Below, piece after piece: positions 58,660 to 64,000 of a DNA stretch of 64,000 nt; position 1 is the stretch's first letter, and every line of letters begins with the position of its first letter. The stretch covers positions 744,001 to 808,000 of the forward strand of contig NZ_CP018914.1 in NCBI RefSeq assembly GCF_001951015.1. Reading direction: 5' to 3'. The translations under genes and the position numbers were made by a program. The notes under the pieces were generated by a model. The model saw only the letters and a program-made list of their open reading frames with translations, was not told where the DNA came from and did not search any database. This DNA is from Rickettsia rickettsii. GTDB taxonomy: Bacteria; Pseudomonadota; Alphaproteobacteria; Rickettsiales; Rickettsiaceae.

Positions 58660-59955
58660 TCACCTCTTCCCCATAGCATAGCTAGTAATCAAGTTTTTTA
58701 CAGGTTTAAAATTATTGATCACCTTAAATCCTATTTGTCTTAAACATCTTAAATTTTTGGAATAATTTGAAAACATATTATTTAACTCATCAGTCAGCTT
58801 ATACATAATACAATTATCCTCTTGCCTTAGCTTTTGATATTCTTGTAATGTGCCATTATTACTAACTATCATACTCAAAATCTCTATATCCTTTATGCCC
58901 TGATTAAGCCCTTGTCCGGCTAGCGGATGTACTGTGTGGGCAGTGTCGGCAATAAGCACTATACGGTTATGAAAATATCTATTTGCTATACGGGCTTTTA
59001 GTGGAAAGCTACTAATCTCACTATCAATAGTAATTTTACCTAGGGAATTACCGGCATTTCTTTGAGTTAAAAATCTAACTTCTTCTAAAGGCAAATTAAC
59101 AATTAAAGCAGCCTGATCAGAAGAAGTTGACCATATTACGGATGAAGCATATTGATCTTTTAAAGGCAGCAAAGCAAAAGGACCAAGAGGCAGGAAATGC
59201 TCCATAGCACAATTTTCATGCGGCTTTTCATGCTTAATATTAAATGTAAGAGCAGTTTGATAAGGTTTCTCAATTTCATTAGCAAAGTAATGAGACCTCA
59301 CTTTGGAATTTGCTCCGTCACATATAATTAATAAATTACACTTAATTTGGTTATCATCAAATTTTATAATCGAGTAGTCATTATGGCTTATAACCTCTTG
59401 ATATTGATTATTATCAATTAATGTTATCAACGGATTATTAGTTATTTTTGACAATAGCATTTTTTTAAAGTCGCTATTCTTAACCACATATCCAAGTACA
59501 GCGTCAGCGTCATTTCGTAAGTCTAATATCTCTGAAGCCTTATTATCTACTACATATATGTCTTGCATTTCTGCTACAAACTTCTCAAGCTCTTCCCATA
59601 TATCAATAGAGAATAAGAAATTTTTAGAATGCGGCGTTAAAGCAGTAGTTCTTATATCTTTAAAAAACTCTGGGCTTTTTACCGATTTACTCTCGAATAT
59701 AGTAGTTTTTATACCCTTTTGTGCAAAAGAAAGCGCCGTTAACATGCCGCTAAGACCGCATCCTAAAATTACCGTATTAGACATCTTCCCAAACTCTTCT
59801 ACTTCTAGAGGTAATTTGTGCGTCGATCCGATACTCGCATCCTCACGTAAGCTTGTGTACGCTGCGGTGCTGCGTTTCGTGTCTCCTACAAATTCCTCTC
59901 TATAAGCGAATTTGGCAAGATGTCTATCAATCTGTTTTGTTTTCATTCGATTCAT
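58660..59955 (-). CDS. ubiH: UbiH/UbiF-family FAD monooxygenase with RPE1 at its N-terminus
   Basis: A flavin hydroxylase of ubiquinone ring synthesis, using molecular oxygen and NAD(P)H. Residues from about 58 read [24 protein letters not shown] (FAD dinucleotide fold G-x-G-x-x-G). Later come [30 protein letters not shown] (D-G-x-x-S-x-V/R), and [26 protein letters not shown] (G-D-A-A-H-x-x-H-P-x-x-G-Q-G-x-N-x-G-x-x-D), the second FAD motif, here A-D. The first 57 residues contain an RPE1-encoded peptide ([26 protein letters not shown]). Start is either the ATG at 59955 or the ATG at 59784 that lies inside the RPE1 end. The closest is the C6/C5/C1 hydroxylase family; the exact position is not determined by sequence alone. 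It overlaps the preceding mrpF-like gene. Confidence 0.88.
   Translation of the reverse strand: MNRMKTKQIDRHLAKFAYREEFVGDTKRSTAAYTSLREDASIGSTHKLPLEVEEFGKMSNTVILGCGLSGMLTALSFAQKGIKTTIFESKSVKSPEFFKDIRTTALTPHSKNFLFSIDIWEELEKFVAEMQDIYVVDNKASEILDLRNDADAVLGYVVKNSDFKKMLLSKITNNPLITLIDNNQYQEVISHNDYSIIKFDDNQIKCNLLIICDGANSKVRSHYFANEIEKPYQTALTFNIKHEKPHENCAMEHFLPLGPFALLPLKDQYASSVIWSTSSDQAALIVNLPLEEVRFLTQRNAGNSLGKITIDSEISSFPLKARIANRYFHNRIVLIADTAHTVHPLAGQGLNQGIKDIEILSMIVSNNGTLQEYQKLRQEDNCIMYKLTDELNNMFSNYSKNLRCLRQIGFKVINNFKPVKNLITSYAMGKR
59779..59925. repeat. RPE1 element at the 5' end of ubiH
   Basis: Ends agacatcttcccaaa and tttggcaagatgtct are inverted copies with one mismatch; 147 bp is a multiple of three. 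In the ubiH direction it encodes the RPE1 peptide ([18 protein letters not shown]). It begins two bases after the stop codon of the mrpF-like gene and includes a new ATG (gATGtct) that could serve as a start. Confidence 0.92.
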
Positions 59956-60193
59956 TTATGAAATATTTTAAATATCCGTTTGTTGCTATAAAGCTTAGAA
60001 GAAAATAAATAATTGCTATATCCAAATATGAACTATTGCCTGAGTATAAACCTAAACAACAAATCAATAAACTCGCTAAAGTCGTGAAGCTATTTAAAAT
60101 CAACAAATTTGTCAAAATATCCGTTTTGCTGATAAATAGGTAGGTTATTAAGCAAATAAATAATGAAATAATAATTAAAAAGATGTTAAGCAT
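59927..60193 (-). CDS. mrpF: MrpF/PhaF-like subunit of a multisubunit cation/proton antiporter
   Basis: An 88-residue product with three membrane segments: [43 protein letters not shown] and [24 protein letters not shown]. The pattern D-x-L-x-x-x-N-x-x-x-T-x...Y-L-D-I/V-A-I/L-x-Y-x-L-L-x-F matches subunit F of Mrp/Pha/Mnh antiporters. An in-frame ATG at 60274 would add 27 residues, but these come from a repeat. The other subunits are not in the window; in Rickettsia they are known to be scattered, though this is from memory. It overlaps the long form of ubiH. Confidence 0.72.
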   Translation of the reverse strand: MLNIFLIIISLFICLITYLFISKTDILTNLLILNSFTTLASLLICCLGLYSGNSSYLDIAIIYFLLSFIATNGYLKYFINESNENKTD

Positions 60194-60235
60194 AATTTTT
60201 AAAATCGGTTTTACTGTTGGATACACAATCGTCAT

Positions 60236-60336
60236 CGTCATTGCGAGGAAATTACGAAGTAATTGACGAAGCAATCTCAGGCGTTTGTTATTATTTCATG
60301 AGATTGCCACGCTCCCTACGGTCGCTCGCAATGACG
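60236..60336. repeat. Dispersed palindromic repeat, cgtcattgcgag family, copy 6
   Basis: cgtcattgcgaggaaattac, gacgaagcaatctcagg and a right arm acggtcgctcgcaatgacg. Nearly the same left half as the copy at 33150. It creates a false N-terminal extension for the mrpF-like gene. The stretch 60337-60533 shows no coding frame. Confidence 0.85.
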
Positions 60337-60533
60337 ACTTGGATATCCTACCCCTCTCATTATATATAATCATTTATAACACTACAAACTGCAAATAAAA
60401 TTAATTAAAATTCCTTAAATAATTTTAATATTATGTAATCTTAGCCAACCTTTACATTATAAATAGCTATTGTGACAAAAATGTTATAAAAAAATGTTGC
60501 TTTCTTTTACATTCGGCATTAACGTATATATTT

Positions 60534-60701
60534 AGGTTCTTGCATACGATTTCTAAAAAGATTTAATTTTGACTATTTTTTGCTGCAAATTATAAGATTT
60601 TTTTTGAACAATGAATAACTAATTCTTTCAAAATCTTATTAATTTTCGCTAAAAAATATCGTAAAATATTAAATCTTTTTAGAAATCGTACGCAAGAACC
60701 T
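60534..60701. repeat. MITE-like repeat copy 2, TA-flanked, upstream of ntrX
   Basis: 168 bp with long inverted ends: the left end aggttcttgcatacgatttc and taaaaagattta and the right end taaatctttttagaaatcgt and acgcaagaacct pair with a single mismatch over more than 30 bp. TA is found outside the GGTTCT...AGAACC ends on both sides. The core (gcaaattataagatttttt, gaataact, aatcttattaattttcgcta) is shared with 2362-2525. It ends 28 bp before the ntrX ATG, so the ntrX transcript may start in it. Confidence 0.78.
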
Positions 60702-60729
60702 AGTATTAATATTTTTAAGGTAAATTGTA

Positions 60730-62154
60730 ATGTCACAACTAGATGTTTTAATAGTAGACGATGAAGAGAGTATACGAAATCTCATTGCTGCAAATTTGAA
60801 AGATGAAGGTTTTAACCCTAAGGTTGCCGCTAATAGTACTCAAGCCCTTAAAATACTTTCCGAAAAACCGGTCTCTGCAGTTATACTTGATATTTGGCTT
60901 CAAGGAAGCGAAATTGACGGACTTGGGATTTTAGAGATAATCAAAAAACGCTATCCTTTAATGCCGGTAATAATTATTAGCGGTCACGGTACTATAGAAA
61001 CAGCAGTAAATGCTATAAAAATGGGTGCTTACGATTATATAGAAAAACCTTTTAATAATGATAAATTAGTTATTTTACTTACAAGAGCTTGTGAAGTAAC
61101 AAAGTTAAAACGCGAAAATATAGATTTAAAATCAAAGGTTATAGATAAAACTGAATTAGTAGGCGAATGTTCGGTAACTTTAAAATATAAAATGGCAATA
61201 GCAAAGGCAGCTACCTCTAGCAGTCGTATAATGATTCACGGTAAAGTCGGTAGCGGTAAAGCACTTGCAGCAAGATTAATTCATAAACAATCTAAAAGGG
61301 TTAATAATCCGTTCATTATTTTTAGCCCTACCTGTATGACTACGGAAAAAATCAATCAAGAATTATTTGGCGAATCGGAAAAGCAGGCAAATAATAAACG
61401 CCCTACTATCTTAGAATTTGCCAATAACGGTACTTTATATATAGATGAGGTCAGTAATATTCCTATTCCTATCCAAGTAAAATTATTACAATTCCTTAAA
61501 GATCAAACTATTACAAAACCTTGCGGAAAAAGTATTAAAATTGATATAAAAATTATCACCGGTACTTCTAAAAATATCCAAGATGAAGTTAATAACGGCA
61601 AATTCCTAGAAGCTCTATATTATCGCCTTAATGTATCCTCTCTAAAAGTACCTTCATTATATGAAAGAAAAGAAGATATACCGCTACTCGTTAAGTATTT
61701 TGTTAAGCAACTCTCAAAATTTTCAGGTTTAAAAGAACGTAGCTTTGCCGATGAAACTATCGCTGCTCTTCAATCCTATGAATGGCCGGGCAATATTAGA
61801 CAATTACGTAACGTTGTTGAATGGACTTTAATTATGAATCCGTTAACTACAGGTAATAATGAAATTATAAAACCTTATATGATACCTTCTGAAATATTAG
61901 CAAATAGTGCTAATCTTACAAAACTTGAAGATAACTTTGATATGTTATCTATGCCGCTTAGAGAAGCTAGAGAAGTTTTTGAGCGTCAATATCTATCGGC
62001 ACAAATGAGTCGTTTTAATAATAATATTTCAAAAACATCCGCATTTGTCGGTATGGAAAGATCGGCTTTGCATCGTAAATTAAAATTATTAAGCTTACAT
62101 ATACCTCCTACCAATAGAATAAATGACGAAGAATATGAGGAAGCAAATGCTTAA
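60730..62154 (+). CDS. ntrX: NtrX-type response regulator, AAA+ domain without GAFTGA
   Basis: NtrX is the response regulator paired with the sensor kinase NtrY. The 474-residue product has a receiver domain (residues 1-120; [20 protein letters not shown]; phospho-acceptor Asp 54 in VILDIWLQ; Lys in DYIEKPF). An AAA+ domain follows (about 143-370; Walker A as [15 protein letters not shown], Walker [11 protein letters not shown], arginine region [20 protein letters not shown]). The loop that normally holds GAFTGA reads [15 protein letters not shown], so sigma54 contact is lost. A C-terminal Fis-like helix-turn-helix follows ([24 protein letters not shown]). The change fits a lineage without sigma54-dependent activation, where the protein works as a direct regulator. 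The lipoprotein gene overlaps its end. Confidence 0.93.
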   Translation: MSQLDVLIVDDEESIRNLIAANLKDEGFNPKVAANSTQALKILSEKPVSAVILDIWLQGSEIDGLGILEIIKKRYPLMPVIIISGHGTIETAVNAIKMGAYDYIEKPFNNDKLVILLTRACEVTKLKRENIDLKSKVIDKTELVGECSVTLKYKMAIAKAATSSSRIMIHGKVGSGKALAARLIHKQSKRVNNPFIIFSPTCMTTEKINQELFGESEKQANNKRPTILEFANNGTLYIDEVSNIPIPIQVKLLQFLKDQTITKPCGKSIKIDIKIITGTSKNIQDEVNNGKFLEALYYRLNVSSLKVPSLYERKEDIPLLVKYFVKQLSKFSGLKERSFADETIAALQSYEWPGNIRQLRNVVEWTLIMNPLTTGNNEIIKPYMIPSEILANSANLTKLEDNFDMLSMPLREAREVFERQYLSAQMSRFNNNISKTSAFVGMERSALHRKLKLLSLHIPPTNRINDEEYEEANA

Positions 62155-63892
62155 AGTCATATCAATAATTACGATTTATTTGTTATTAAGCAGCTGCTCC
62201 GAATCTACTCGTGATGCGAACGGATTACTTACGGATAGCCAAAGCACGGTAATTCGGAATTATATAATATCGCAAAATTCTAAAAACCTTAAAGTGAACC
62301 TTAAAGAGAAGTTCGGTTCAAATTTAAAAGGAGTAAAATTAATAGGAGTACAGCTAATCAATGAAGATTTATCAGGAATAGATTTGACTTCCTGCGAAAT
62401 ATTACGTGCTGATTTTACAGGTAGCAATTTAGAAAAAGCAATACTTACAAATGCTATAATTCAAGAAAGTAATTTTGCAGATTCGGTAATAAAAAATATT
62501 TCCGGATATAATTCTGACTTTCAAGGTTCAATTTTTCACAATATAACATTACAAAATACAAATTTTGTTCAATCAAATTTTAGCGATACTGCTTTTAATA
62601 AAACTACTATAATAAATGTCAACTTTGAAAATTCTAAATTTAGGCATGTATTATGGAGCAATAATACTATCGACGGTGTTAATTTTCAAAAAGCTACCCT
62701 ACAGAATAATAGCTTTAAAAATACTAATATAACAAATTCAATATTTTACGGTACGGATTTAGAAAAAAGTATAATAAATAATACCAATTTTACTAATAAT
62801 TATTTTGAATCTAGCAACCTAAGTCAAACTACATTAACAGCAGTAATAATTAAGGATTCTAACTTCACACAAAGTATTTTTAATGAAGTAAATTTTAATA
62901 ACGTACAAAGTAATAACTCTTGCTTTTCATACGCTTCCTTTCAAGATTCAACACTACAAAATATTAGCCTTACTAAATGTGATTTACAAAATAGTACAAT
63001 TAGTAGTTCAGTTTTAAAGCATTTTAAAATCAATAATGCGATATTAAATAATATGAGTCTAAACGATAATAAATTTAATAATTTATCAATAAAAAATAGT
63101 AATGCTAATTTTGTAAGGATTAATAAAACTAAAGGCTCAAATATTACTTTAGATAATATTAGCTATACTAATAATATTTTTAGCAATAATGATTTTAAAC
63201 AATTTATAGTGATTAATACTGACTTAAACAGCAGTGAAATAATAAACTCAAATATAACTAACGGACAATTTAATAATATAAATTTTTCTAAATCTTTAAT
63301 ACAAAACGTAAATTTTTCAGATGTTAAAATTACTTTAGGCAATTTAAACCAAGTAGCTCTAATAAATTCCACTCTAACAAATACTGCGGTTATTAACTCC
63401 GTCCTTTCTAATTCGCAAATAAATAATATTAACTACCAAGCGTATTCCGGTTTTATTAATACTAATGTTTCTAATAATATTATTTTAAATAGTGATAATT
63501 CGAGCAAAATTCTACCAAATAATATAGTAATAAATTCGGTAAAAGATTTGCAAAAAATAACTCACTTAGCAAATATGAATTTAACAAATTTTGACTTGAG
63601 CAACTTAATATTTGATAGAGTAGATTTTTCAAATAGTATCTTTAAAAATGCTAACCTAACAAATACGGTAATAAAAAATTCTATTTTAAAAGAGGCTAAT
63701 TTTTCTGCAGCAATACTTACTAAAACAGATTTTTCAAACTCAATATTAACAGATAGTATATTTAAATCAGCTAAAATTGATCAGGCGGGCTTTAATAACT
63801 CCGACCTAACAAATGCCGATTTTACCGAAGCAGCAATTAAAGATACTTCGTTTGATAAAGCTAAGACAAGCGGAATGAAAGGAGTAGAATAA
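62147..63892 (+). CDS. Pentapeptide-repeat lipoprotein
   Basis: I chose the ATG at 62147, which overlaps the ntrX stop codon and has a ribosome binding site (gaggaag) at the right distance; earlier ATGs at 62123 and 62135 are less likely. The product of 581 residues begins with a lipoprotein signal ([17 protein letters not shown], with lipobox L-S-S-C and Cys at 17). The rest is dominated by pentapeptide repeats in which Asn and Ser prevail (for example [60 protein letters not shown]), folding as a long beta-helix. A short non-repeat part interrupts at about residues 440-485. The protein is probably anchored to the outer or inner membrane by lipid. The coupling with ntrX suggests a shared role in envelope response, by inference. 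Confidence 0.78.
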   Translation: MLKVISIITIYLLLSSCSESTRDANGLLTDSQSTVIRNYIISQNSKNLKVNLKEKFGSNLKGVKLIGVQLINEDLSGIDLTSCEILRADFTGSNLEKAILTNAIIQESNFADSVIKNISGYNSDFQGSIFHNITLQNTNFVQSNFSDTAFNKTTIINVNFENSKFRHVLWSNNTIDGVNFQKATLQNNSFKNTNITNSIFYGTDLEKSIINNTNFTNNYFESSNLSQTTLTAVIIKDSNFTQSIFNEVNFNNVQSNNSCFSYASFQDSTLQNISLTKCDLQNSTISSSVLKHFKINNAILNNMSLNDNKFNNLSIKNSNANFVRINKTKGSNITLDNISYTNNIFSNNDFKQFIVINTDLNSSEIINSNITNGQFNNINFSKSLIQNVNFSDVKITLGNLNQVALINSTLTNTAVINSVLSNSQINNINYQAYSGFINTNVSNNIILNSDNSSKILPNNIVINSVKDLQKITHLANMNLTNFDLSNLIFDRVDFSNSIFKNANLTNTVIKNSILKEANFSAAILTKTDFSNSILTDSIFKSAKIDQAGFNNSDLTNADFTEAAIKDTSFDKAKTSGMKGVE

Positions 63893-63928
63893 TCTTTAAA
63901 TACCTTGGTCCTTATACGAACATTCAGT

Positions 63929-64000
63929 ATGTCATCCCCGCGTGGCATTGTTGCGTGGATCAGTAAATGCTCTTTATGTCATTTCCACGCAAGCGGGCAT
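63929..64000. repeat. Dispersed repeat debris at the window end
   Basis: tgtcatccccgcgtggcatt, gttgcgtggatcagtaaatg and tgtcatttccacgcaagcgg are parts of the tcattcccgcg and gttgcgtgg families; the second copy runs off the window edge. Confidence 0.6.

Noticed and set aside
1-64000. CRISPR arrays or regularly spaced direct repeats
   Set aside because: All repeats seen are palindromic, dispersed and irregularly spaced; no cas-like gene is present.

Overview
This window looks like a chromosomal segment of an obligate intracellular Rickettsia, most likely of the spotted fever group. The DNA is AT-rich. The intact genes are housekeeping genes in typical rickettsial form. The window is full of rickettsial palindromic repeats: an RPE1-type repeat read in frame inside rsmD and at the start of ubiH, plus two abundant families that begin like tcattcccgcg...gcgggaatcc and cgtcattgcgag...ctcgcaatgacg. 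Accessory genes are in many stages of decay. No rRNA, CRISPR array or complete insertion sequence was seen.

Layout. 1-2.5 kb: a secreted protein, a VirB1-like lytic transglycosylase, a small acidic protein and a broken gene. 2.5-4.8 kb: rpmJ, yebC, a stand-alone GlmU-type nucleotidyltransferase domain and tRNA-Ser(GGA). 4.8-11.5 kb: an accessory graveyard holding a dead BrnT/BrnA toxin-antitoxin pair, a broken metal-binding-like protein, a GNAT-MazG-secreted protein cluster, two dead P-loop kinases, a relic of a group II intron domain V and a heavily decayed NACHT NTPase. 12-24 kb: nuoN, a 513-residue kinase-like candidate effector, hemB, priA, ubiX, dnaB, a dead amino-acid permease and rluB. 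24-33 kb: a 959-residue pentapeptide-repeat protein, rsmD, radA, recO, tsaB and a 420-residue helical-repeat protein. 33-38 kb: the rimP-nusA-infB operon. 38-40 kb: a frameshifted flavohemoprotein (hmp-like) gene divergent from an nsrR-like Rrf2 regulator, with an almost canonical NsrR operator between them. 40-43 kb: tlyA, tyrS and an intact antitoxin-toxin pair with a clear sigma70 promoter. 43-58.5 kb: a second graveyard (peptidase-like gene, IS110 transposase tail beside tRNA-Arg(ACG), an LRR/ProP chimera, a PAP2 phosphatase, a 4.9 kb alpha-2-macroglobulin-like gene, a 3-hydroxyacyl-CoA dehydrogenase/enoyl-CoA hydratase, comF and others). 58.6-64 kb: ubiH, an mrpF-like gene, ntrX and an overlapping pentapeptide-repeat lipoprotein.

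Functionally, the live genes cover translation and ribosome assembly (infB, nusA, rimP, rsmD, rluB, tlyA, tyrS, tsaB, rpmJ), replication and repair (dnaB, priA, radA, recO), respiration, heme and quinone synthesis (nuoN, hemB, ubiX, ubiH) and regulation (ntrX, nsrR, yebC). The dead genes are mostly metabolic, stress-response, defence-like and toxin-antitoxin genes, as expected from reductive evolution.

The most interesting points are: (1) the nitric-oxide regulon remnant (nsrR, its operator and a decayed hmp); (2) a roughly 165-bp repeat with terminal inverted repeats and TA dinucleotides at both ends, present twice, once just upstream of ntrX, which looks like a Tc1/mariner (IS630)-type MITE; (3) the 513-residue protein with an H-x-x-N...DF kinase-like signature; (4) a 28/30-bp palindrome in front of a broken ribbon-helix-helix antitoxin. 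All assignments were made by eye from motifs and family knowledge; no database search was possible.
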